Source: Abelmoschus esculentus
Taxonomy: Eukaryota > Streptophyta > Magnoliopsida > Malvales > Malvaceae
Direction of reading: 5' to 3'
Assembly (NCBI GenBank): GCA_035048815.1
Contig: JAUCBN010000043.1
Span: forward strand, 811,001-875,000
DNA length: 64,000 nucleotides
Of the stretch, positions 46,159-57,139 are shown piece by piece (the stretch's first letter is position 1; the number at the start of each line of letters is the position of its first letter). A program made the position numbers and the translations under genes. The notes under the pieces were generated by a model, which searched no databases, was not told the origin of the DNA, and worked only from the letters and a program-made list of their open reading frames with translations.

Positions 46159-47119
46159 CTGAAATAATACAGAAAAAAGAGAACGAAATGATTTTCTGGG
46201 TTTTTTGAGATGATTTTGAAGGATATGGTGTTGAAATTTGTTAATGATTTTAGTGTAATTATTATGCTTTTGCAGTAGTCATATTGCTTGGACACTAACA
46301 TTAGCTGCAAAGCATTTGTGGGTTATATAAAAATAGGGGGAAACAATTAGCACTTTTCTGATACAGACAAAACAACATCTGATTCTCTTGGTTGATTGCA
46401 AATGGAATTATCACACAAGAAAAGGACATTCATATAATGGCAAGTTAAATTAAATCATAAAAAATGTTTATATTATCATGATAAATCTAAGAAAATCAAT
46501 ATATTTTAATGTATTATATATGTAGGATATCTTAGTGATAGCTTATGTTATCTGCAGCAAAAGAGCAAAGACAATGAACAGGATTTTTTGGTAAAAGAAA
46601 AGCTTGAAAATGAGAATTATATTGTGTTTACAGAAACCATTGAAATTACTGAGATTTTTGCATGTGTGAGAGAGAGAGAAAATGAAAGGGAAGAGGAAGG
46701 AGTAGAGCTTTGTAAGTGTTCATAGTAAATTTATGTTGGTTGTTGATATTAAGGTAGAGTTTCTTAGTATTGTTGTTGTGTTTTGTCTTTCTTAAAGTAA
46801 ACAAAGTTACAAATTAGGGTTTTGAAGCTCTAGGGTTTTTTCATCAATGGGAGAAGAATGTTTTGGCATAAAGTTTTAAACAGACTTTGGATATTAAACA
46901 ATTGTTCTTCTTTCTTTTCAGTAATTTTCTTTAAGTGAAGTAATCAACTGATAATTAATGCTTAATCTATTGGTTACAGTAAAATTCAACTGTTTTCTTG
47001 TGTTAAAAGATTCATGAAACAAGTCAAAGTTTGTAGTTATGGATACCAGATTTTACTGTTAACTAAGACTTCTAATGAAGGAAAATAAGTAAATTAATCA
47101 GTTAATTACCATTAGGGAA
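46159..47119 (-). other. Inferred 3'-UTR intron of LSH gene
   Basis: Most of this stretch (46159-47109) would be the intron between the LSH coding exon and the non-coding exon at 45941-46158. It contains an AGAGAGAGAGA run near 46,669 and no coding potential. Confidence 0.4.
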
Positions 47120-47692
47120 TCAAGGTTGCTGAATTTGGAAGCTTGAGCTAACTTCATTAGCCTTCAACGGATTCCTCTTCTTCTTTTTCTTCTTATAAGG
47201 AATTCCCCGAGCTTTAGACTGGGATTCCCTCACTTCACGAAGGTAAATCTTTATAGCACTACTGGCAAAAGGGTTGGTCTCAGGCAACCCGCCATGCTCC
47301 TCGTACGCGGCACGGAGTCGACCGATGAGAGCGTCGAGGCTACCCCAAGCTTGTCTAAGTGGGCACGTACAAGGGCCCGGCGGTTCCGGTTGCCCGAAGA
47401 ACACACAACCTTGTAAGTGCACCTTAGTCTTGCCGAACTGATCGAGGTAACGAAGGAATTCAAGTACATGATTAGCCTTACACTGTGGAAGCACGACCGG
47501 TGGCCTTTGGTTCCTTAAGTACTGCCCGAAAGTGTTCCAATCCCTTCGCTTCTGCGACTCGTAACGGCTCAACTGCGGCGGATTCTGCTGATCACGAACA
47601 ACAACAGCACCAGCACCAACAGTACTACCAGCAATAGTGGCTGGTATTGAAGAACCTTGAGCTATTTCTTTCCCTTTGTTGATTGACATCAT
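47120..47692 (-). CDS. ALOG-domain protein, LSH (LIGHT-DEPENDENT SHORT HYPOCOTYLS) family
   Basis: A 190-residue plant-specific nuclear DNA-binding protein of the ALOG family, regulators of organ boundaries and meristem identity (LSH3/LSH4 in Arabidopsis, TAWAWA1 in rice). A single coding exon. The Ala/Gly-rich N-terminal tail (about 1-40) is followed by the ALOG domain, about 41-165: SRYESQKRRDWNTFGQYL, RPPVVLPQCKANHVLEFLRY, LDQFGKTKVHLQGC, then the zinc-ribbon-like insert C(VFFGQPEPPGP)CTC with CPLRQAWGSLDALIGRLRAAYEE, and NPFASSAIKIYLREVRESQ. A nuclear localisation signal YKKKKKKRNP follows. The start MMS is the first ATG pair. The stop lies 10 nt before a splice donor (see 45941-46158), suggesting a spliced 3' UTR. 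No lesion seen. Confidence 0.95.
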   Translation of the reverse strand: MMSINKGKEIAQGSSIPATIAGSTVGAGAVVVRDQQNPPQLSRYESQKRRDWNTFGQYLRNQRPPVVLPQCKANHVLEFLRYLDQFGKTKVHLQGCVFFGQPEPPGPCTCPLRQAWGSLDALIGRLRAAYEEHGGLPETNPFASSAIKIYLREVRESQSKARGIPYKKKKKKRNPLKANEVSSSFQIQQP

Positions 47693-49020
47693 TTTATTTT
47701 CCTAATCAAAGAAGAAAGGATGAAAAGAAAAGGAAAATTTTGCAGAGAAAAAAGAGGAAAATGAAGATCACATCAATGGTGGAGCTAAATTAAGGAGACA
47801 AGCACTGGGGCCTATGAAAGTGCTTTAGTTCTTCTTTTTCTGGCTATCACAATATATTTTTCTTCCTTTACTCGTACCATTAGGCATTAACTATACTTTT
47901 TTTCCTATATATTTATAATTATGCTTCCATCACCCAAGCAATCATTATCGGCTACATTAGTCTAATTATCACTAAGTTTTAAAATTTCTCACCTGGGGTA
48001 TTAATTTATTTACTGTGAAGTGAAAGCTTGTAAGAGTGAGTTGAATTATAAGAATTTTTCTAATTTGGGACTTTACCAAAATTAATTTAGACAGCATAAA
48101 ATCTATTCATCTTAGAGAATAGGATCATAAGAGAAAAGGGTGCATTAATTATATTCTACCATTGATCTCTGCCTCTAAATTTTATGTTTTATGAGATTTT
48201 TTTTATTAAATAGTATTATAATAATATTTTTTTAAATATCGAAAATTAAATTTATACGGAGAATAAACAAATGAACATTCATAATTATCAGGTGATAAAT
48301 ACATGATTGAAGAAGAGTTTGCTTTTGACTCCCTTTGATGGTGTAGGCTCAAAAAATACAGCATATCTTCTAGATGACCTGGTTGACCCGATCAACACCG
48401 TGATTGAGTAACATACAAAAACACCATGAATGCCAAATGAAGAAGGCTGAGCCACCGTCCCACCGCCACGTTCCGGAGCTTCAACGGAGGAATCCATGGT
48501 GTTCTGAGAATGGGGCTGTTGCTGTAACAGCTTCTCTTTGAATATGGAAGTCCATTGCACCACCATCAACACCGTTTCCCACTGATCTTAAATGCTATTA
48601 TAATATTTGATTATAAATGATGTTTTTGTTGTTTCATTAGTGACAAAAAAATTTGTATAATTTCTTCACCAACACGTTTCCTAAATAATTTTCCATATCC
48701 AAATTTGTATTCCTGCGGCAAGAAACCAATTAATTACATTTTTAAATTAATTATTAGCCTTTTTCAAAATACAAATAAAATAATTATTAGCCAAGTTGTT
48801 GAGTATTAAAAGACATAATCACCCAGGATTAGCATTATTGTCTTTTGTTTCAGACTGGAAATGGAGAAGCACGTGAAGTGTCTCCTTGGCTGCTTGCTTC
48901 AGGATTGTGACAGGATCCTGTTCAGTCTTCAAGTTGGATCTTAATTGCACTAATGAATTTCTCTCAGGAACTTAAACTTTGATTTGAAAGTTTGAATCGA
49001 AAAATGGTTGATTGTGTTCG
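47693..49020. other. 5' region of LSH gene and upstream spacer
   Basis: The proximal about 200 bp is leader and promoter. The stretch 48,300-48,580 is less AT-rich and contains a minus-strand open frame (see next entry). The rest is AT-rich with no recognised feature. Confidence 0.4.
48288..48572 (-). CDS. Hypothetical short open frame, doubtful
   Basis: 94 codons; an internal ATG at 48497 would give 69 residues (MDSSVEAPERGGGTVAQPSS..). It has one possible hydrophobic stretch (IHGVFVCYSITVLIG) and no recognised family, motif or splice context. Base composition is higher in GC than its surroundings. It could be a decayed exon, a small peptide gene, or chance. I would not treat it as a gene without transcript evidence. 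Confidence 0.15.
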   Translation of the reverse strand: MLMVVQWTSIFKEKLLQQQPHSQNTMDSSVEAPERGGGTVAQPSSFGIHGVFVCYSITVLIGSTRSSRRYAVFFEPTPSKGVKSKLFFNHVFIT

Positions 49021-49343
49021 GTAAATAGCGGTTTAAATTAAAATTAAAAGTTTAAGTTAATAATAAAAGTTTAACCGATCAAATCTGTTAATTTTAATGT
49101 CCGGTGAAACTAAATAACGGATTGGGATTTAGGTAAATAGCGGTTTAAATTAAAATTAGAAGTTAATAATAAAAATTTAACCGATCAAATCCGTTAATTT
49201 TAATGTCCGGTGAAACTAAATAACGAATTGGGTAAATAGCCGTGTAAGTTAAAATTAGAAGTTTAAGTTAATAATAAAACGTTGACCGATCAAATACGTT
49301 AATTTTAATGTCTGGTAAAACTAAATAGCGGATTGGGATTTAA
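49021..49343. repeat. Minisatellite, three tandem copies of a ~99-112-bp unit
   Basis: Units begin GTAAATAGCGGTTTAAATTA at 49021, 49133 and 49232. Each contains the landmarks AACCGATCAAATC(T/C)GTTAATTTTAATGTC and GTGAAACTAAATAACG. Lengths are about 112, 99 and 112 bp; the middle one lacks a GTTTAA-containing piece. Point differences accumulate toward unit 3. Non-coding. Confidence 0.9.
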
Positions 49344-50681
49344 TATGAATTTTATAAAATTAAAAATTTTAATATAAAAGTTATAAAGACTTTTTAATCT
49401 TAACAATTATTAAAAATCTCCAAATAACTTAAATTTAAACTTTTTTATTTTAATTTTTTACTCTCACAAATTTACACATTAATATTTTTTTTTCTTTTCA
49501 TTATCACAAATTTATAATTGTATTTAAATTTAATAATTAATTAAATTATATTAAAAATAATTATATAAATAATAAATTAATACATAAATCCTTCAAATGT
49601 TTTTAGTAATGTTATATTAAAAAAATTATAATCTGAATAATATTAATATATACAAAATATTGATAGCTACTAAATTATTCAAACAATTATTAAATATAAT
49701 CATGTTCTTATATGTCATTTTGTATATTTATATAATCAAACAATTATTAAATTGCTAGTTACTTTTATCAAATATTTTTATACAATCAACTAATACAATT
49801 TATTAATTTTATCAGCTAATGTAATTCGTTATCAACAATTAATTATCTGTTAATTATCAAACAAAACCTTTATCTTAAATTAAAAAAATACATCAATATT
49901 TTAATCAACTAGGCGATTCTTATTGTACCTTTTAAGAATATACATATATTTATAATCACTCCTTCCTTTTCTTTATTATGTTTTATTATTTATATTTAGA
50001 TTTTATAATCGTTTCTCTCAATATTTCGAACGAGAAATACGAAAAAGATGAATTTAAAATAAAAAATAGTGAAAAAAATTATGGGATAAAAGAAAATTAA
50101 AAGAATTAAGAAAAGTCATCAAGTTGGCAACCAACATAAATATATTACGACAATATAATTAATAATAACGTAATTAACATATATTAAAATTATTCATATT
50201 CATAAATTAATCAAGTGATTTATCATATTTATGATTCTATTTTGACATTCGCTATATAAATTTATCTTGTCCCAATCTATTATTTCCTGTCATGTAATGA
50301 ATCTTCCCTAGAAAATTTTTGTAAACCATAATGATCAACTTGTCATAATTATCCAGATTAGATTACTATCTTAACCAAATCTTATAGGCAATTAAAATAT
50401 TAGCCCAAATAATGTAATCATGTATGGGCCCAACTGGTGAATATTCTATTGGCCCAAATAACTAAAATCTAAAATATAAGCCTAATTTTATAGTCCATTC
50501 AAATATAAACCCTAATTTGCTATCCTTAATTTTATTTTGAATTCGATGAATCTGTAAAAGCATTGAGGTACCTCACTTCATCATAATATTCTCGTGACTC
50601 GGATCATTCCGGTTAACGTTCCATCCTCGTCTTTCTCACCGCCGGCTAAAATAGCAAAAATGTGAGCATCTGGATTATTCA
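49344..50681. other. AT-rich spacer, nothing recognised
   Basis: 1.3 kb of very AT-rich sequence without open frames, obvious tandem repeats or definable transposon ends. Confidence 0.4.
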
Positions 50682-50750
50682 ATAGCTAGTATCGTATTCG
50701 ATAATCCGATCGCCGAACTCGCCTTGGTTGACGAATCTGAAGGTTTTACT
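50682..50750 (-). pseudogene. Relic of an EP1-like lectin gene, antisense to the intact one
   Basis: The minus strand encodes TFRFVNQGEFGDRIIEY within a 26-codon frame closed by stops on both sides. It lines up with TFRFVNDGEFGPFIVEY near the N-terminus of the intact EP1-like protein at 52143-53441. Nothing further up- or downstream matches, so only about 23 codons survive. Flanking sequence up to 50,960 is GC-richer than its surroundings and may be other decayed parts of the same duplicate. Inferred to be an inverted, largely deleted paralogue. Confidence 0.55.
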
Positions 50751-52077
50751 GAAATCGCCTTAAAAAAATGTTCGGAACGGAGTATCCCAAACATGCGAGG
50801 GTCCCTTGGTGATGCGCCGGCAGTCATGTCCGTCGCCTATCTTTCTACCTGCCCACCCACCACAGTTAAGCAATCATACCTTTATGCCTTTGACTTTCAA
50901 AGCCATCGGAAAAGACCTCATCTCACTCCAAGCGACGTAAACGAGCCGGACAGCACAAGATGATAGGATGGGGAAATTCAATTTTTTATAATTAAACTAC
51001 GTGTCCATGAAAGCCAGGGTTATCTTAAAAACTTAATGATATTATTAAACACTGATAAACAGGTTTAGATGAGAGGATAAGGATATCTTGTATCTTAATC
51101 ATCAAAGATTTAATACTTATCTAAATAGGAAGAAAGCTTTAAAATTTGTAGTAGATCTAAAAACTACTATTCAAAGTTTATTAAAATTAAGTTCCTTTAA
51201 TATTTATTATTATGGGTCTAATTTTTTTATAATACTTATTATTAAATAGCGTTTTTTAATACTTGTTATTACGATATACTCTTAAAATTTATTTTTTGTT
51301 TAATACTTATTATTACTGACTTAATTTTTAAATTCATTTTTATACCATATAAACTAAAATGCAAAGAATTAATTGTGTACCGAACAATATAAATTCAGTT
51401 TCCTTATTTTAATTAAATAAAGAAATATTATATTCTTATATCAAAATTTAGATTTATATAAAATAAATTAATATAAATATTTTTAATTATTAAATCAATT
51501 ATTAAGATAACATCTAACACGACATGCACGTAAATCATGGGGTTATCAAAGCTGTCTTTTCTTAACCAAAAATTGGAGAAGCGTTTCTTGGCGTCTCATC
51601 TTCTGAAATTTAATTTTTAATATTTAGACATAAAAATAAAAAAATTAGAAAAAAATATCATTTTTTCAATCATCGAAGACTTTTTTTTATTTGTAATAGT
51701 ATTAAATTGCCAAGTGTACATAATTGTAGACAGGAACAGGATGTGACGTGACAGCAGGGAGACCCATAATCCATAAATTATTGGTCAAGAAAATAATTTT
51801 TAATTAATTTAGCAGCCAAACTTTACTGCCAAACCTATTAAAACTTCAATTAATCAACTTTATGTAAAGGGATTTAAAGTGAAATTTTCAGTCGGTGGTG
51901 CACTAATTTACCTGTATTATAATTCCAGTGTAGCAGCCTCTTTTTAACCTGGTTGAAGAATTCTCCAGAATTTGCAATGTCAATATCGACTGCAGTTTAG
52001 GACAGATAGATATCTTGCAATGGAAGGTACAAGATTTTCGAAATCCGATGAATCAACTGAATTAAATTTCGAGTTGT
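50751..52077. other. Spacer upstream of the EP1-like gene
   Basis: A plus-strand open frame of 79 codons at 50724-50963 has a non-ATG start and no family resemblance; it is the antisense of the EP1 relic region. The remaining sequence is AT-rich. The proximal 150 bp contains the EP1 promoter. Confidence 0.4.
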
Positions 52078-52085
52078 TATAAATA
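52078..52085 (+). promoter_or_regulatory. TATA box of the EP1-like gene
   Basis: TTGTTATAAATAGAGACC, a strong plant TATA context, 58 nt upstream of the chosen ATG. This spacing would give a short leader. Confidence 0.6.
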
Positions 52086-52142
52086 GAGACCGTGCCTGGC
52101 TCCTTCATCTTCATATCTTCAGTCTCTTTCCCTTCTGTCAAT

Positions 52143-53441
52143 ATGTCTTTGCTGTCTTTCTCCTTGTTGTTTCTGTTTGCTTTAAATGTCGGGGCTGTTG
52201 TTCCTCCATCGGAGACGTTTAGGTTCGTCAATGATGGAGAATTCGGGCCGTTTATTGTCGAATATGGTGGAGATTACCGTGTCATAAGTATAGGTACTGC
52301 CCCCTTCCAGCTTGCGTTTTATAACACCACACCTAATGCATTCACCCTTGCGTTACGCATGGCTACTACACGTTCCGAATCGTTGTTTCGGTGGGTTTGG
52401 GAGGCCAACCGGGGGAACCCTGTTCGCGAGAATGCTACATTCTCTCTCGGGACTAACGGGAACCTTGTCTTGGCCGATGCCGATGGTCGGATTGCTTGGC
52501 AAAGTAACACTGCCAACAAAGGTGTTGTAGGGTTCGAATTGTTGCCTAATGGTAACATGGTGCTACATGATGCCAGTGGCAAGTTCATTTGGCAAAGCTT
52601 TGATCATCCAACTGATACGCTCTTGGTGGGTCAGTCCCTTCGAGTCGGTGGTGCGACGAAGCTTGTGAGTCGAGCCTCGGCTCGAAACAATGTCGACGGA
52701 GCCTATAGCTTGGTGATGGAGCCCAAAGAGTTGGTTTTGCAATACAAGGGACCGAATACTCCCAAACCACTTGTCTACTTCAGATCATCTGTTTGGCCAA
52801 ATACACAAGATGGTACCTTACAGACCGTGACACTAAACGTGGAAGAAACAAACGATGGTTTTGCTTATGACGTTTTGCTCGATTACACCGTGGCTAATTC
52901 CTCCATCGGGACAGGAAATCTCATTCTGACGAGGCCGAAATACAATAGCACGTTGTCGTTTCTTCGGATTGGGATTGATGGAAACCTGAGGGTTTTCACC
53001 TACTATGACAAAGTTGATTCACAAGCCTGGGAGGAGACATTCACTCTCTTTTCCAGGGACTCAATATGGGGCACAGAATGTGAGCTGCCGGAGAGATGTG
53101 GGAACTTTGGGATTTGTGAGGACAACCAATGTGTCGCTTGCCCATCGCCGAATGGATTACTCGGTTGGAGCCGGAACTGTCAACCGCAGAAGGTGTCATG
53201 TAGTCCGAACAGTTTCAGATACTACAAGCTTGATGGAGTTAACCATTTCATGAGTCAGTACAACGAAGGACAAGGGATCAAGGAGAGTGACTGTGGTAGG
53301 AAATGCACCAGTGATTGCAAGTGTTTGGGGTACTTTTACCACAGGGAAACATCAAAATGTTGGATTGCTAATGAGTTGAAAACACTTGCCAAAACCTCAA
53401 ACACTTCCCATGTTGGTTACATAAAGGCATCCAACAAGTGA
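52143..53441 (+). CDS. EP1-like secreted glycoprotein (G-type/bulb-type lectin with PAN domain)
   Basis: A 432-residue, intronless secreted apoplastic glycoprotein related to carrot EP1 and Arabidopsis At1g78850-type curculin-like lectins. The start is the first ATG (MSLLSFSLLFLFALNVGA, signal peptide, cleavage near residue 20). A bulb-type mannose-binding lectin domain occupies about 45-160 (FRWVWEANRGNPVRENATFSL, LVLADADGRIAWQSNTANKG, IWQSFDHPTDTLLVGQSL), then an S-locus-glycoprotein-like middle region, a Cys-rich EGF-like part (CELPERCGNFGICEDNQCVAC) and a C-terminal PAN/apple domain (CGRKCTSDCKCLGYFYHRETSKCW). Several N-glycosylation sites (NAT, NSS, NTS). No membrane helix or kinase follows, so it is a soluble relative of S-domain receptor kinases. 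The function is wall- or defence-related by analogy only. Confidence 0.93.
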   Translation: MSLLSFSLLFLFALNVGAVVPPSETFRFVNDGEFGPFIVEYGGDYRVISIGTAPFQLAFYNTTPNAFTLALRMATTRSESLFRWVWEANRGNPVRENATFSLGTNGNLVLADADGRIAWQSNTANKGVVGFELLPNGNMVLHDASGKFIWQSFDHPTDTLLVGQSLRVGGATKLVSRASARNNVDGAYSLVMEPKELVLQYKGPNTPKPLVYFRSSVWPNTQDGTLQTVTLNVEETNDGFAYDVLLDYTVANSSIGTGNLILTRPKYNSTLSFLRIGIDGNLRVFTYYDKVDSQAWEETFTLFSRDSIWGTECELPERCGNFGICEDNQCVACPSPNGLLGWSRNCQPQKVSCSPNSFRYYKLDGVNHFMSQYNEGQGIKESDCGRKCTSDCKCLGYFYHRETSKCWIANELKTLAKTSNTSHVGYIKASNK

Positions 53442-53862
53442 TGGAACCATGCAAAAGTAAATTGCTGAAGTTTGTGTTTGTACTTGGTTATAGCTCTACT
53501 TTTTCCTCTGTATTTTCAAGTTTTTTGTCTGCTAATAAATATTTGTAAGTTTGAATCACATATTATAAGTAATAAAACTTTATTTACAGTTATCTATCTA
53601 GTGCATTTGTAATCGGATTCGGATTCCTTTTACCGTATAAACGAAAAGAGACCAAACATAAAGGGAACGCAGTAATGTTCAGAGTAGAAGCAAAAACTCA
53701 ATCTGCAATTAATGCCAATGAAAGTAAGATGACAAAGTTAGTTATAAAAGAGGAATAAAATATAAGCATCCTCAGTACTCTTGATCTCCCTTTGTGAATC
53801 TACTAATTAAAACTAGAACGAACTGTTTGCCTTTCTGCTACAATGTGAAATGATTTGGGAAG
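53442..53862. other. Convergent spacer, EP1-like and PAGM 3' ends
   Basis: About 420 bp. Contains AATAAA-type signals near 53,534 (CTAATAAATATTTG) and 53,570 for the plus-strand gene. No coding capacity. Confidence 0.45.
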
Positions 53863-56800
53863 CTACTGTTCAGAGCTGCCAAAGCCTAGAAAACGATCAA
53901 CAATTTTGGCGACAGAGTCGGCCAAGCTGTCGGCAGCTTCTTGGGTGGAAGCTTCAGCATAAACACGAATTACATCCTCTGTGCCTGATGGTCGTATGAA
54001 ACACCGGCCTTTAGGATACTTTGCTGCATGTCGTATTAAAAATGGTTAATATAAATGAGAGCTTGAAGAAGATTTAAGAGAAAGATATGCCCCAAAAGTG
54101 AGATGTTAATAGAACAACACAATAATAAGCGGGGAATATGCACCAAAACATGCATTCAGAAAAGATCGAGGACAAAATGTTTACCAATTTCAGCATCAAT
54201 TGCTTCTTGAATGCCAGGGGGGCTAACAGCTATAGTTTCTGCATTTGTTGTTGTAACAGCTGTTCTGTCTACAACTTTGACCTGACACAAGCAATGCTCA
54301 TGTAAAGGCTACACCATCATAGCAAATTTTAAAGGCAAAATATTATGAAGTGGACGCAGCAGGCAGAAATCAGCTAATATTCTTCGGTGAATGTTACACT
54401 GGCCAGACTTTTGCTCAAGCAACTAGCTAAACTTCTAATCTAGAGGAGAATTTTCAATCTTAACAGACATGAACTACCCTTTCTCCCTTATATGGGACAA
54501 ATCAAATGACATCTATCTCTTAAACCAACATAGTGAGAAGCATGCAGAACAAATATGTGCAATATAGAAGGTGCCTCGGGTGTAAGGCTCGAAAAAATAT
54601 TCCAAGTTGCTGTTTACATAAAACTATCAAAAAAGGTAAATATGATTCCGGCTAAAGATGAGAAAGACTGCCCTTGTTTCATGTCCAAGAGTAATAACGA
54701 AAACTGACCTTAAGTTGTCGACTAGGTAAATCCTGGTAAAGTTCATTCCAGTTATCTATGGACCAACCCTTATGTTGCAAAATAGCCTCAACCAAGAGCA
54801 AGCTACTCAAAGCATCTCCAACGGCTTGGTTGATCAATTTACTGACTGAGAGTAGTCTTAGAGCAGCTTTTTGTTGTTCGGATCCTGGAAAAAATATCAC
54901 AATGATACTCAATAAACTACCATAGATAATTCTTAAAAGAAAAGGACTTCACTCATAAATAACACCTTCAGACACCAAACTGAGCTCAATGTTCTTGGCC
55001 TCTAACCAAGATAAGCAGGATTCAGAGAACAAAATAGTGCCATGGCCGTTGGCTTCAAAATATATTCCGATATCAAACTGAGCAGCTTTCTCATGCAAGT
55101 GTTTTACGCCTGTAGGAGTAAAAATGACTTCCAAACCCAACTGTTTGAGATAATCAGTGGATGCTCCATTAGCATAAGCTGTCTGAACAACACCAAGTCG
55201 AGCTTGAGAATTATTATTTGGATTTTCCTTTCCCTCATTGGTCAGAATACTTAATTGCTCCTTGATGAATAAAGCAAACAAGGATAATATTTTGTCCCCA
55301 TCAACAAGATCGATTCTGCTGCTACTGTTATCTGGGACCGTAAAATATACAATGCGATCAGCATCTCCATCCAAACTTGCACACCTGATAAATAAAAATC
55401 CAGAGCATGACCAGGTTTTAATACACACTAGATGTACAAGTCCAAGTATCATACTTAAAACAATGTCAGAATTCAGATACCATCATGAATCAACCATCCA
55501 ATCTAGCTTTGGTATGACTCGAAGAATGATAAAGTGCCTGGTTAATGATCATTTCGAGAAGCATTGCTAATTTGCTTCATGTTTAGTTGTAATCTTAATT
55601 ACCATATGTACTTGGCAGAAAGAGTGGAAACTAAAATGAACCCTTTAACATTTGATAAAAAAATTCAGTGAGATGCAAGAATAATTGGCTTCAACTAATT
55701 GCCAATTGAAATTTTACTGACAAATATGAAGAGATAGCATACCTTATCCCAACATCATTGGAACCAAATCCACGTGGAACAACCTTCTCTTTCTGTACAT
55801 AATCAGCACCAACCCCATCATTCAGTAGACCTTCACCTTTACCAGTATTACGAACCTCGATAACTAAACCAGTCAACATATTTTTCAAAACTTCAAGTTT
55901 CTCTCCACCAACCCCATCAGCCCCATCAACCACCACTCTGTTATCCATCTTGTTGCTTTTGGTTTCATTTGGGATCAAGTCTACCAAGTTCCTAAACAAT
56001 AATATAATTAGTATATTTCAAGCTAAATAAATGGCTACAGAAAACACTCAAGCTTCAATTAACCTGAAAGAGCTTGAAATCTGTTCAAAATAGGCAGGTT
56101 CTGTCGCTGCCATGCTTTTATTCCTAGCCCGAACCATCCAATGCAGCTGCGGGGTTGTTAAAATTCCTAAATCAAGCGCCATGGCTCCAAAAATTGAACT
56201 TATTCCCTAAAAAAACAATACATATAAGCAAATGATTGATATATATGACTCACAAAGAAATGTATCAAAGTTTCGGCAATCTGATGGTGATTGAAAGAAG
56301 AGATACCTGCTTTGCAGCTTCAAGGAGAGAAGCTCCACTAGGTCGTGTATCTCTCCCCAACAAGATCTCCGCGTTTTGCACTCCTTCGAATGGAATTTTT
56401 TCCTTCTCTATGAATTCTGTTATGAGCTGTTCTAAGATGATACAGTAAATAAGTATAATATGCATCTCAAGTCACATTTCAAATTTCACATAGGAACTAA
56501 ATCATCGCTTCAAACTCAACAGTCAATATCCCTTTTCCTCAACAGTCAGTCCCCATTTGTATCAAATAGAAAACAACACTAAATTTAGCATTCCATCAAG
56601 AAAAAACAGATATTGTAAAATGTGAACATGTTTCAAAATGAACCATTCCCCACTATCTGCCAACAATAATTTCAATGAATTACGATGAAACAAGCAAAAC
56701 CCAAATCTAGAAACATGAAAAAGTTACTCACTGAGAGGAGAGCTTCCGGAGTTTCGGCATTGGCAAGCTGATCGGCGAATGGTTCCCATTCTTGAGAGAG

Positions 56801-57139
56801 CATTCCGCCACTCGGATCAACGATTTTAACTCCATTGTCAGTGACTTTGTTGTGGGAAGCAGTGATCATCAATCCAACAACTGATCGCGTTTTGAGCGAT
56901 CTCAAAGCAGTCAAAATCCCAACTCTGTGAACCGTTGATTTAAGAATCGATGCATCTGCCCTGAATCCTGCTGTCCCATATGATAGCTTTACTCCTAAAT
57001 AACCGTAACAAAAAAATTAGCAAACAAACAAACAAACTAAAACTCAACATCTTTTGGGTTTCAAAGTAAAGGAAAGACCTTCCGGAGGAGCAAAAAGAGA
57101 CGAGGACTGGAGAATAAGTAAGCGTTGTTCTTCTTTCAT
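53863..57139 (-). CDS. Phosphoacetylglucosamine mutase (PAGM, DRT101-like)
   Basis: Interconverts GlcNAc-6-P and GlcNAc-1-P in cytosolic UDP-GlcNAc synthesis, feeding N-glycans and GPI anchors; the Arabidopsis gene is also named DRT101. 562 residues in nine exons: 57079-57139, 56732-56994, 56307-56426, 56064-56206, 55743-55991, 54966-55384, 54709-54884, 54185-54281, 53863-54023, in phase throughout. The start MKEEQRLLILQSSSLF is followed by KLSYGTAGFR. The active-site serine loop is MITASHNKVTDNG (the Ser is phosphorylated in the cycle). The metal-binding loop is DGDADR, the sugar-binding loop FEANGHGTILF, and the phosphate-binding loop RPSGTEDVIRVYAEA near the C-terminus. All four alpha-D-phosphohexomutase landmarks are intact, and the length is as expected (about 556 in Arabidopsis). 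Confidence 0.95.

Noticed and set aside
50724..50963. 79-codon plus-strand frame
   Set aside because: It begins at a TTG and is antisense to the EP1 relic; the minus-strand match explains the composition.
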